A stretch of 64,000 nucleotides of DNA from Hymenobacter canadensis (lineage in GTDB: Bacteria; Bacteroidota; Bacteroidia; Cytophagales; Hymenobacteraceae): NCBI RefSeq assembly GCF_027359925.1, contig NZ_CP114767.1, positions 3,038,001-3,102,000 of the forward strand, in the 5' to 3' direction. A program made the translations under genes and the position numbers. The notes beneath the pieces are model-generated. The model searched no databases. It was not told where the DNA came from and worked only from the letters and a program-made list of their open reading frames with translations. Shown here piece after piece: positions 15,696 to 23,079 of this stretch (positions are counted from its first letter, which is position 1; each line of letters opens with the position of its first letter).

Positions 15696-16868
15696 CTACG
15701 CTTCGTAGCGCAGCTCGCCGGCTCCTACGTGCAGCACAACATCGGTTTCCGGGGTAATGCGGCCGGCCACCTGGGCCTGGTAGCCGTGGGCGCGCAGAGT
15801 TTCGGCTACTGCTTCGGCCTGAGCCTCGTCGGTGACGAGGAGCATGCCGTTGCCCATATTCCAGTAGAGGTAGGCTTCCGTGGGGCTGATGCCAGCCAGC
15901 TCAGCCAGCTGCTGCATGGCGGGCAGGGGCGCAAACAGGTTATCCAGCACAGCGCCCACCCCGTTTTTGAGCACACGCTTGAAGTTATCGGCAATGCCAC
16001 CGCCGGTGATGTGCGCGGCCGCGTGCAGGGGCAGGCCGGCATCGAGCACCGCCGCCACGCCGGGCGAGTAAATGAGCGAAGGCGCCAGCATCACCTCGCC
16101 CCAGGTTTTGGAGTTGTCAGTTGTCAGTTGCTGGTTGTCAGCACTGGTGCCGTCAGTTCCTACTTCCTCATTCTTACTTCTTGATTCCCCGAAAGGGGCC
16201 TCGTGCCACTTTTCGCCGAAGGTTTTGGTGAGGGCGCGACGGGCCAGGGAGTAGCCGTTGGAGCGGAACGAGGGCGAGTGCAACGCCACCACGGCCTGGC
16301 TGGCGCGCACGTTAGCCCCGCTCAGGGGGCGCTCCAGGCTGGGGTGCAGCACGCCCACGGCCGTCGAGCACCAGTTGAAGTTCATTTTGGCGCCGGGGTA
16401 GCCGCCGATGCGGTTGCCCAGCTCGGCAATTTCGCCCCCGGTCACGGCAATCTGGCTGAACTGGGCCGCGTCGTGCAGGCCGCGCATGAGTTCGTCCACC
16501 ACCTCGTAGTTGAGGGTGTTCACGTCGATGATGTTGGAGAGGTTGGTGGGCACGAAGCCCGCCACGATGAGGTCGTCGGCCACCATGGCAATCAGGTCGT
16601 AGCCCAGCGTGTCGTAGCGGTCCAGGCGCTCGGCCACCTCAATCTTGGTCCCGATGCCGTCGGAGCCGATACCCAGCCGCTCGGCCCCGAAGCGGATTTC
16701 GTTGGAGAAGCCGCCGGCCAGGTCCTGGGCCGGCTCGCCAGGCTTGCCTGCACGGGTGCTGAAAGTTTTCTGGGCCCAGTGGTAGGCGTTTTTGGAAGCT
16801 GCGTTGCCTTCTTCGATGGAGTAGCCGGCAGTGGCTTTGAGGTTGGTATCGTTGGAAGTCTGGCTCAT
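15696..16868 (-). CDS. purM: Phosphoribosylformylglycinamidine cyclo-ligase (AIR synthase) with internal insert
   Basis: 390 residues. It closes FGAM to AIR using ATP, the fifth step of de novo purine synthesis. Signatures: GIGSDGIGTKIEVAE, MVADDLIVAGFVPTNLSNII, AVTGGEIAELGNRIGGY, LHSPSFRSNGYSLARRAL and HITGGGIADNFKRVL. Residues ~228-254 (SRSKNEEVGTDGTSADNQQL and following) are a polar low-complexity insert between the SNGYSLARR helix and GEVMLAPSLIYSPG. Part of it is encoded by a 31-bp repeat also present in purQ. Last gene of the pur cluster. Confidence 0.95.
   Translation of the reverse strand: MSQTSNDTNLKATAGYSIEEGNAASKNAYHWAQKTFSTRAGKPGEPAQDLAGGFSNEIRFGAERLGIGSDGIGTKIEVAERLDRYDTLGYDLIAMVADDLIVAGFVPTNLSNIIDVNTLNYEVVDELMRGLHDAAQFSQIAVTGGEIAELGNRIGGYPGAKMNFNWCSTAVGVLHPSLERPLSGANVRASQAVVALHSPSFRSNGYSLARRALTKTFGEKWHEAPFGESRSKNEEVGTDGTSADNQQLTTDNSKTWGEVMLAPSLIYSPGVAAVLDAGLPLHAAAHITGGGIADNFKRVLKNGVGAVLDNLFAPLPAMQQLAELAGISPTEAYLYWNMGNGMLLVTDEAQAEAVAETLRAHGYQAQVAGRITPETDVVLHVGAGELRYEA
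16107..16187 (-). repeat. In-frame insert in purM containing a repeat shared with purQ
   Basis: The 31-bp core at 16111-16141 (starting GAGTTGTCAGTTG on the plus strand) matches 22875-22905 in purQ at all but two or so positions. It is built from CAGTTG-type subrepeats and encodes NQQLTTDNS. The flanking bases to 16187 encode a further charged, homology-free segment. Confidence 0.8.
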
Positions 16869-16893
16869 GAGAAGGACGAATCAGGGAAGGCGT

Positions 16894-16993
16894 CTGTCAT
16901 CCTGAGCGGAGCGAAGGACCTTATCACACTGGAACGAGTCGTTCACTAGTGATTCAGACGTGATAAGGTCCTTCGCTCCGCTCAGGATGACAG
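16894..16993. repeat. Long imperfect palindrome, family member 4 (purF-purM junction)
   Basis: CTGTCATCCTGAGCGGAGCG with AAGGACCTTATCAC is mirrored by the right arm ending CGCTCAGGATGACAG. It fills the gap between the co-oriented purF and purM. Confidence 0.9.
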
Positions 16994-17002
16994 GCGGTTG
17001 GG

Positions 17003-18508
17003 TTAATGCTCGGTCGGCTCGGGGGCTTTGGCGCTGACGGAAGGAATAACGTCGGGGCCTTTTTTGTTGGAGCGGTGACTTTGGCGCTCCTCCTGGATGT
17101 GGCGCAGGTACTTGGTCACGTCGCCGGTCGGATAGTTACCGGTGAAGCAGGCGAAGCAGCTGCCGCCGTGGCCCTTATCCTCCGAAAACAACTCCTGCAA
17201 ATCCTCAATCGACTGGTAAATCACCTTATCGGCCCCGATGTACTGGCAGATTTCATCTTCGGTGTAGTTGGCCGCAATCAGGTCGGTGCTCATGGCCATA
17301 TCGATGCCGTAGATGCAGGGCGCAATAATGGGCGGGGCGCTGCTGATGAAGTACACCTCGGCCGCTCCGGCCTCGCGCAGAATACGCACGATGCGCCGCG
17401 ACGTGGTGCCGCGCACGATACTGTCGTCCACCACGGCAATCTTCTTGCCTTCCACGAACTCCCGAATGGGGTTGAGCTTTTTCTTGACGATGTCCTCGCG
17501 GCCGGCCTGGCTGCTCACGATGAAGGAACGGCCCATGTGGTTGTTCTTCACCATGGCCCGGCGGTAGGGCACGCCAATGGCTTCGGCCAAGCCGGAGGCC
17601 GAGAAGTAGCCCGATGACGGCACGTCAATCACCATATCGGGCTGAATGCCTGATTCGATAACCTTCCTGGCCAGCATCTTGCCCAGCCGTACCCGCTCCC
17701 GCGCCACCAGCCGGCCGTGGATGGTCGAGTCTTCGCGGGCAAAGTAGATGTGCTCGAACACGCAGAAGCTTTTGGGCTGCTCCTGCTGGTTTTTGTGATG
17801 CACCTTGAAATCCTTGTCGATGAACACCGCTTGGCCAGGGCCTACATTCTCCACAAATTCAAACCCCAGATAATCAAAGCAGGTGCTTTCCGAGGCGAAG
17901 GCGTATACCGGGCCGCGCTCCGTTTCGCGGCGGCCCAGCACCAGCGGCCGGATGCCCAGCGGGTCGTTGAAGGCCAGCAGGCCATGGCCGGCAATGATGG
18001 TGATGGTGGCGTAGGCGCCCTTCACCAGCTCCTGCGTCGTCTCCACAGCATCGAAAATATCCACTACCGACAGCGCATCGAGGTTTTTCAGGCGCAGCTC
18101 CGAGGCGAAGGTGTACATGATGAGCTCCAGGTCGTTGCTGGTTTTGGGCAGCACGTGGTACTTCTCATGCAGGCGCTTGGCGGCTGAACGGAAGTTGATG
18201 ACGTTGCCGTTATGCACCATCGAGAGCCCAAACGGGTAGCTGGTAGTGAACGGCTGGGCCAGCTCGGCATCATTGGAGCCCTGCGTGGTGTAGCGCGCGT
18301 GCCCGATACCGATGTTGCCTTTCAGCTTCTTGAGTTGCTTGGGCCGGAACACGTCGGAGATGAGGCCGTTGCCCTTGCAGAGGTGGAAGTTCTCGTCGAA
18401 GGTGGCAATACCAGCCGCGTCCTGGCCGCGGTGCTGGAGCGCGGTGAGGCCGAACACGATATCGTGGGCAACGTCATCAGGACCGTAAAAACCTACTATT
18501 CCGCACAT
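17003..18508 (-). CDS. purF: Amidophosphoribosyltransferase
   Basis: 501 residues. It transfers glutamine amide nitrogen to PRPP, the committed step of purine synthesis. Cys2 (MCGIVGFYG) is the N-terminal nucleophile. HARYTTQGSNDAELAQPF and MVHNGNVINF are glutaminase motifs; IAVVDDSIVRGTTSRRIV is the PRPP-binding loop. Cysteines in FCVFEHIYFARED, APCIYGIDM and SCFACFTGNYP match the 4Fe-4S ligands of the Bacillus-type enzyme, so an oxygen-sensitive cluster is expected. It sits between purN and purM with a palindrome on each side. Confidence 0.97.
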   Translation of the reverse strand: MCGIVGFYGPDDVAHDIVFGLTALQHRGQDAAGIATFDENFHLCKGNGLISDVFRPKQLKKLKGNIGIGHARYTTQGSNDAELAQPFTTSYPFGLSMVHNGNVINFRSAAKRLHEKYHVLPKTSNDLELIMYTFASELRLKNLDALSVVDIFDAVETTQELVKGAYATITIIAGHGLLAFNDPLGIRPLVLGRRETERGPVYAFASESTCFDYLGFEFVENVGPGQAVFIDKDFKVHHKNQQEQPKSFCVFEHIYFAREDSTIHGRLVARERVRLGKMLARKVIESGIQPDMVIDVPSSGYFSASGLAEAIGVPYRRAMVKNNHMGRSFIVSSQAGREDIVKKKLNPIREFVEGKKIAVVDDSIVRGTTSRRIVRILREAGAAEVYFISSAPPIIAPCIYGIDMAMSTDLIAANYTEDEICQYIGADKVIYQSIEDLQELFSEDKGHGGSCFACFTGNYPTGDVTKYLRHIQEERQSHRSNKKGPDVIPSVSAKAPEPTEH

Positions 18509-18537
18509 GGCAATCGGGTGGTTACAGGGTAAAATTC

Positions 18538-18642
18538 AAGAACGTCATGCTGAGCTTGCCGAAGCATCTCGCGTGCTGACGTTGGATTGCTATTCAGACG
18601 ACGCCACGCGAGATGCTTCGGCAAGCTCAGCATGACGTTCTT
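18538..18642. repeat. Long imperfect palindrome, family member 5 (overlaps 3' end of purN)
   Basis: Arms at about 18538-18576 and 18605-18642 (AAGAACGTCATGCTGAGCTT with GCCGAAGCATCTCGCGTG and its inverse). The right arm and loop are translated as the last ~17 residues of PurN, and its stop codon (18590-18592) is in the loop. Confidence 0.9.
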
Positions 18643-19282
18643 TTTTGATGAGTTCCGCAAGCGTTTCGGCGTACACGCGGTGCTCAACGGCCAGGCCGCG
18701 GCGCTCTACTTCGGCCAAGGTGTCGGCCCCGCGTAAGTCAACAGCATGCTGGGCCAGAATAGGTCCGGTATCGAGGCCTTCATCTACCAGATGCACCGTG
18801 ATTTTAGTCTCGTGCAGGTGGTTTTCGAAGGCCCACTCATAGGCGTGCAGGCCCTGGTGCTGGTGGGTGTCGGCGGGGTGAATGTTGAGGATGCGGCCCG
18901 CAAACGCCCGGATGAACGTGGGCGACAGAATCCGCATGTAGCCAGCCAGCACCACGTAATCGGGCTGATACTGTTGCAGCGCTTCCACCACGTCGGCATC
19001 AAACTCGGCCCGCTTGCGGCCCTGGCTGCTGAGGTTGGCCGTGGGGCAGCCCAGGGCGGCGGCTGTTTCCAGGCCGGGCGCGTCGGGCTTGTTGCTGAAC
19101 ACCACGGCCACCTCGGCCAGCTCCTGCAGCACGCCCTGCTGCACGGCGGTTACCAGGGCCACCATATTGGAGCCCCGGCCCGACAGCAAAATGGCCAGGC
19201 GCGCTTTACGGGTGCTATGGTTACCAGTTGCCGGCAAGGGTCGGTTCCGGCCGCTGGCCGATGTCAGTGCGGATGTAGGCAT
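18590..19282 (-). CDS. purN: Phosphoribosylglycinamide formyltransferase
   Basis: The enzyme formylates GAR from 10-formyltetrahydrofolate. Signatures: LAILLSGRGSNMVALVTAV, VVFSNKPDAPGLETAAALG, VVLAGYMRILSP and RILNIHPADTHQHQGLHAYE, with catalytic Asn-His in NIHP and Asp in HLVDEGLDTGPIL. The ATG at 19282 overlaps purD by 62 bp; a TTG at 19237 is the alternative, because homology begins only at residue ~27. The C-terminal KKERHAELAEASRVASSE is encoded by the palindrome and is not part of the family. Confidence 0.93.
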   Translation of the reverse strand: MPTSALTSASGRNRPLPATGNHSTRKARLAILLSGRGSNMVALVTAVQQGVLQELAEVAVVFSNKPDAPGLETAAALGCPTANLSSQGRKRAEFDADVVEALQQYQPDYVVLAGYMRILSPTFIRAFAGRILNIHPADTHQHQGLHAYEWAFENHLHETKITVHLVDEGLDTGPILAQHAVDLRGADTLAEVERRGLAVEHRVYAETLAELIKKERHAELAEASRVASSE

Positions 19283-20507
19283 CCTGGAAGTTAACTCGTT
19301 CTACTTCGCGGTACACGTGGGCCACCGCATCTTCCAGCTCCTCGCCGTGGCCGACCAGCACCAGCACCCGTCCGCCGTTGGTCACCAGCTCGCCGGTTTC
19401 GGTGCGCTTAGTGGCGCCGTGGAAGGCGAGGATGCTGGGATGCAGCTGGTCGAGGCCGGTGATGGGGAAGCCGGTGGGGAAGCTGGCGGCGGGGTAGCCA
19501 CCCGAGGCCAGCACCACGCCCACGTAGTAGCCGCGCCGCTGGCGCACTACGGTTTGCTGCAGCTTGCCGTCGAGTGTGGCTTCAATCAATTCCAGCAGGC
19601 TGCTTTCCAGGGCGGGCAGCAGCACCTCGGCTTCGGGGTCGCCAAGGCGGGTGTTGTATTCCAGCAGCTTGGGGCCCTGGGGCGTGAGCATGATGCCGAA
19701 ATACAGGAAGCCGTTGAAGTCGAACTGTTCGTTCTGCAGCCCGCGCAGCGTGGGGTCCACGATGTCGGTGCGGATGGCAGCCAGCACGTTGTCGTCGGCA
19801 AACGGGACGGGGCAGTATGCGCCCATGCCGCCGGTATTGGGGCCCTTGTCGCCGGCCAGCAGCTGCTTGTGGTCTTGGGAAGGCGCCAGCAACCGAATGC
19901 GGTTGCCGTCGGTGATGCCGATGATGCTGATTTCGGGGCCGGTGAGCTTTTCTTCGAGCAGGAAGCTGAACCACCCGCTGTGCAGGCGGGCCAAATCGTC
20001 GAGGGCGGCGTGGGCTTCTTCCACCGAAGAGCACACGTACACGCCCTTGCCGGCCGCCAGACCATCGAACTTCACCACCACGTCGCCGTTCAGTTCGGTG
20101 GCTTTGGCGCGGGCCTCGTCCATCTTGTCACTGCGGAACTGCCACGAAAGGGCCGTAGCCACGCCGTGGCGGCGCATGAAATCCTTGCTCCACACCTTGG
20201 AGCTTTCCAGCGTTGCCCCCGCCCGGCCCGGCCCGAATACCCGGATATCGGAGCCTTGGAAAAAGTCGGTTACGCCTGCCGCCAGCGGGGCTTCGGGGCC
20301 CACCACAATCAGCTTCACGCCGTGTTCCTGGCAGAAGGCCTGAATAGCCGGGAAGTCGGTGGCGCTGATGTGGGGGTGGCTGTTCGGAATGCCGGCGTTG
20401 CCGGGCAGCACGTGCACGGTAGCACCGTCGCGGGTCAGCTTCCACGCCATGGCGTGTTCACGGGCCCCGCCGCCGAGAAGTACTATGGATTTATGGCTGG
20501 TACTCAC
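19221..20507 (-). CDS. purD: Phosphoribosylamine-glycine ligase
   Basis: 428 residues, GTG start at 20507. An ATP-grasp enzyme joining phosphoribosylamine and glycine to GAR. Signatures: IVLLGGGAREHAMAWKL, VVGPEAPLAAGVTDFF, VVVKFDGLAAGKGVYV, GPNTGGMGAYCPVPF and LEYNTRLGDPEAEVLLP. Length is typical. Its 3' end overlaps the purN reading frame. A small unknown gene separates it from purC upstream. Confidence 0.97.
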   Translation of the reverse strand: MSTSHKSIVLLGGGAREHAMAWKLTRDGATVHVLPGNAGIPNSHPHISATDFPAIQAFCQEHGVKLIVVGPEAPLAAGVTDFFQGSDIRVFGPGRAGATLESSKVWSKDFMRRHGVATALSWQFRSDKMDEARAKATELNGDVVVKFDGLAAGKGVYVCSSVEEAHAALDDLARLHSGWFSFLLEEKLTGPEISIIGITDGNRIRLLAPSQDHKQLLAGDKGPNTGGMGAYCPVPFADDNVLAAIRTDIVDPTLRGLQNEQFDFNGFLYFGIMLTPQGPKLLEYNTRLGDPEAEVLLPALESSLLELIEATLDGKLQQTVVRQRRGYYVGVVLASGGYPAASFPTGFPITGLDQLHPSILAFHGATKRTETGELVTNGGRVLVLVGHGEELEDAVAHVYREVERVNFQDAYIRTDIGQRPEPTLAGNW

Positions 20508-20535
20508 TATCGTGTGGTTGATAAGTCAGGGAAGA

Positions 20536-21009
20536 TCAGTCGTAGAAGGAAAAAGCTTCCGCCTCACCCCCTACCTCTACGATGTTCCAATTACGAAACT
20601 GCAGCCCAAAGCCGTGCTCTATTTCCCACTGGCAGACGAAGCTCAGCCCAAACCGACCGATTTCCGGCTCTTCGGGAAAGTAGATGGTTTGCAGTTGGTA
20701 TAGCGCCTGCAGCTCCGTGGCATCGGCAGCCGTCAGCAGTTCGTCCTCTTCATTGTAGATGTCGCCGCACATCTGGCGCATCATCTGGAAATGTTCGAAG
20801 GCGGCCTCTGCTACCGACTGGTTCAAGCCGGGCAACTGCTGCAGCACGGCTTCAGCCGCCGCGGCCATTTCCGGCGTGAGCGTCTGCACCTGCCCCGACA
20901 GGTCGAACATCAACCTGACCAAGGGTTTCGACGGCACGAAGTCCAGCGGCACGTCGGCCATCAGTCCTTCTGTTTCATCGAAGCGTACCGTTTGTTTCCA
21001 GTTATTCAT
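20536..21009 (-). CDS. Hypothetical protein in pur cluster (DUF6985-like)
   Basis: 157 residues from ATG 21009, lying between purC and purD in the same orientation with short gaps (40 and 28 bp). It begins MNNWKQTVRFDETEGLMADV and contains FEHFQMMRQMCGDIYNEEDE and FGLSFVCQWEIEHGFGLQFR. The last segment resembles the DUF6985 signature, but I am not certain. No catalytic motif. The position suggests co-transcription with purine genes; a metabolic role is not established. Confidence 0.65.
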   Translation of the reverse strand: MNNWKQTVRFDETEGLMADVPLDFVPSKPLVRLMFDLSGQVQTLTPEMAAAAEAVLQQLPGLNQSVAEAAFEHFQMMRQMCGDIYNEEDELLTAADATELQALYQLQTIYFPEEPEIGRFGLSFVCQWEIEHGFGLQFRNWNIVEVGGEAEAFSFYD

Positions 21010-21049
21010 GCGAAGATGAGTGCCCGCGTCGCGGAGTGGGCCAGCATTG

Positions 21050-21973
21050 TTAGGCGTCTTTCATGATACCGGCGCGCACCAGGTTGCCCACCAGGCGGGC
21101 CTGCACATCGTCGTCGGAGGAAATGATGGGCAGCGGCGCGCCCGTGATACGCTCGTAGATATCGAGGTAGCGGCGGGTGGCTTCGGCGGATACTTCGGGC
21201 GTGAGGGCGCGAGGGTACTGGCCATCCTCCTTGTTGGCAATCAGCCACTGGCGCACGTACTCCTTGTCCATCTGCTCGGCTGTTTCCGGATTCCCGGCGT
21301 AGTCCTCGGCGCTCCAGAAGCGCGACGAATCTGGCGTGTGGATTTCGTCAATCAGGATCAGCTCCCCGTTCCGCAGCCCAAACTCATACTTAGTGTCCAC
21401 CAGAATGATGCCGCGCTCGGCCATCCACTGCGAGGCGAAGTTGAAAAGCTCCAGCGCCTTCACCCGCATCTGCTCATACAGCTCGGCCGTCACCCAGCCT
21501 TCCGACACGAGGTTTTCCGGCGTAATCTCGCGGTCCGATTCTTCCTTGGTGGTGGGCGTCACGATGGGCTCGGGAAACTGCTGGTGCTTGGTCAGGCCAT
21601 CGGGCACCGCTACGCCCGAAAAGCTGCGCTGCCCCTGCTGGTAACCGCGCCACATGGAGCCCGTGAGGTAGTGGCGCACCACCATTTCCACCCGAATCGG
21701 CTCGGCTTCCTGAGCCAGCGTCACGTTGGGGTCGGGCAGGCTGATGACGTGATTGGGGATGATGTGCCGGGTTTTGTCGAACCAGAAAGCCGCCAGCCCA
21801 TTCAGCACCGCGCCTTTGTGGGCCACGGGCGTTTCCAGCACCGAGTCAAACGCCGACAACCGGTCAGTAACCACAATCAGCCGCTCGCCGGAAGGGGCGC
21901 GGTACGAATCACGGACTTTGCCACGGTGCAAAAGTTCGAGCTGGGGGGTATCGAAGTGGTTGAGGGTGTTCAT
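21050..21973 (-). CDS. purC: SAICAR synthetase
   Basis: 307 residues from ATG 21973. It condenses CAIR with aspartate using ATP. Signatures: LLHRGKVRDSYRAPSGERLI, VTDRLSAFDSVLETPV, EMVVRHYLTGSMWRGY, KYEFGLRNGELILIDEIHTP and DSSRFWSAEDY. It is the longer (~300 aa) fungal/Bacteroidota-type enzyme, not the ~240 aa type. Placed after purQ with a 39-bp gap. Confidence 0.96.
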   Translation of the reverse strand: MNTLNHFDTPQLELLHRGKVRDSYRAPSGERLIVVTDRLSAFDSVLETPVAHKGAVLNGLAAFWFDKTRHIIPNHVISLPDPNVTLAQEAEPIRVEMVVRHYLTGSMWRGYQQGQRSFSGVAVPDGLTKHQQFPEPIVTPTTKEESDREITPENLVSEGWVTAELYEQMRVKALELFNFASQWMAERGIILVDTKYEFGLRNGELILIDEIHTPDSSRFWSAEDYAGNPETAEQMDKEYVRQWLIANKEDGQYPRALTPEVSAEATRRYLDIYERITGAPLPIISSDDDVQARLVGNLVRAGIMKDA

Positions 21974-22012
21974 ATAAGTAGGTGTCAACCGGCGGGGCTG
22001 GCAGGTGACTCG

Positions 22013-23077
22013 TTAGGATGAAAACTGGTGGGCTGCTGGCTGCACTGCGGGGGCACGGCGCTGGCTTTGCACATGCTCTACAATGTTCCGGAACAGCTTC
22101 AACCCGTCGCCCTCCTCACTCAGATCAGGGTTCTGCCGCTTGCGGCGGGCCCAATCCGGGTGATTGTACAGCGACAAAAACGCCTCTGGGTGCGGCATCA
22201 GGCCGAACACACGGCCGGTGGTGTCGGTGAGTCCCGCGCAGTTCAGGTCGGCGCCGTTGGGGTTGAAGGGGTAAACCTCGGTGGGCGCGCCGTTGGAGTC
22301 GGTGTAGGTGAGGCAGTTTAGGCCGCGGTCCTCAATAGCGGCCCGCGTGGCAGCGTCCTGAATGATGAGGCGGCCTTCGCCGTGGCGCACGGGCACTTCC
22401 AGCGTGTCGAGGCCCCGCAGGAAGGGCGTGTTGGCCTTGGGGTTAGCTTTGAGCTTCACCCAACGGTCCTCGTAGCGGCCCGAGGCGTTGTGCGTCAGGG
22501 TCACTTCGGGCGTTACGGTGCCGCTCAGGTCGGGCAGCAAACCCAGCTTCACCAGCACCTGGAAGCCGTTGCAGATGCCCATCACGTACTTACCGTTGGC
22601 AATAAACTCGTTGATATCGTCGAGCAGCGTGCGGCCCTCGGCGTTGCGGCGGTAGCGCAGCTTGTTGGCCAGCACCACACCCGAGCCCAAATCATCGCCG
22701 AAAGAGAAGCCGCCAGGGAAGTTCAGGATGTCGTAGTCGTGGATGCTCACGTGGCCGTGCAACACCTGGTTGAGGTGCACGATGGTGGCTTGCGCACCTA
22801 CCAGCCGGTAGGCGGCGGCAAATTCCTCTTCGCAGTTGATACCAAAACCCGTCAGGATCAGAGCCTGCACTTTTGAGTTGTCAGTTGCCAGTTGTTGGTT
22901 GTCAGTTGACTGTTCTTCCTTGCTTTTCAGGGGTTCGGCGGATTCGTGGCCGGGGTCAACGCTCTTGAAGCCGGGCAGCACAATCTGGCCTTCGCGGTTC
23001 ACGATTTCGTGGCCGGGGTCGTCGTGCTGGGGGCGCGGGGGCGTGTGCTGGTCCGGCAGTTGGGGGGTCTGTTCCAT
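22013..23077 (-). CDS. purQ: FGAM synthase glutaminase subunit with atypical N-terminal extension
   Basis: Class I glutamine amidotransferase that supplies ammonia to PurL. From residue ~70: VQALILTGFGINCEEEFAAA, then LNFPGGFSFGDDLGSGVVLA, nucleophile Cys in MGICNGFQVLVKLGLLPD and the His/Glu pair in LMPHPEAF. Residues 1-69 are non-homologous and contain DPGHE twice and a segment encoded by the repeat shared with purM. Two starts are possible: ATG 23077, 2 bp after purL ends, which translates the extension; or GTG 22870, which begins at the domain. Coupling to purL favours the former. Confidence 0.92.
   Translation of the reverse strand: MEQTPQLPDQHTPPRPQHDDPGHEIVNREGQIVLPGFKSVDPGHESAEPLKSKEEQSTDNQQLATDNSKVQALILTGFGINCEEEFAAAYRLVGAQATIVHLNQVLHGHVSIHDYDILNFPGGFSFGDDLGSGVVLANKLRYRRNAEGRTLLDDINEFIANGKYVMGICNGFQVLVKLGLLPDLSGTVTPEVTLTHNASGRYEDRWVKLKANPKANTPFLRGLDTLEVPVRHGEGRLIIQDAATRAAIEDRGLNCLTYTDSNGAPTEVYPFNPNGADLNCAGLTDTTGRVFGLMPHPEAFLSLYNHPDWARRKRQNPDLSEEGDGLKLFRNIVEHVQSQRRAPAVQPAAHQFSS
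22875..22905 (-). repeat. 31-bp coding repeat in purQ, second copy of the purM repeat
   Basis: Plus strand begins GAGTTGTCAGTTG, as does 16111-16141. Translated in purQ as TDNQQLATDNS, and in purM in the same reading frame as ADNQQLTTDNS. Confidence 0.8.
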
Positions 23078-23079
23078 GA

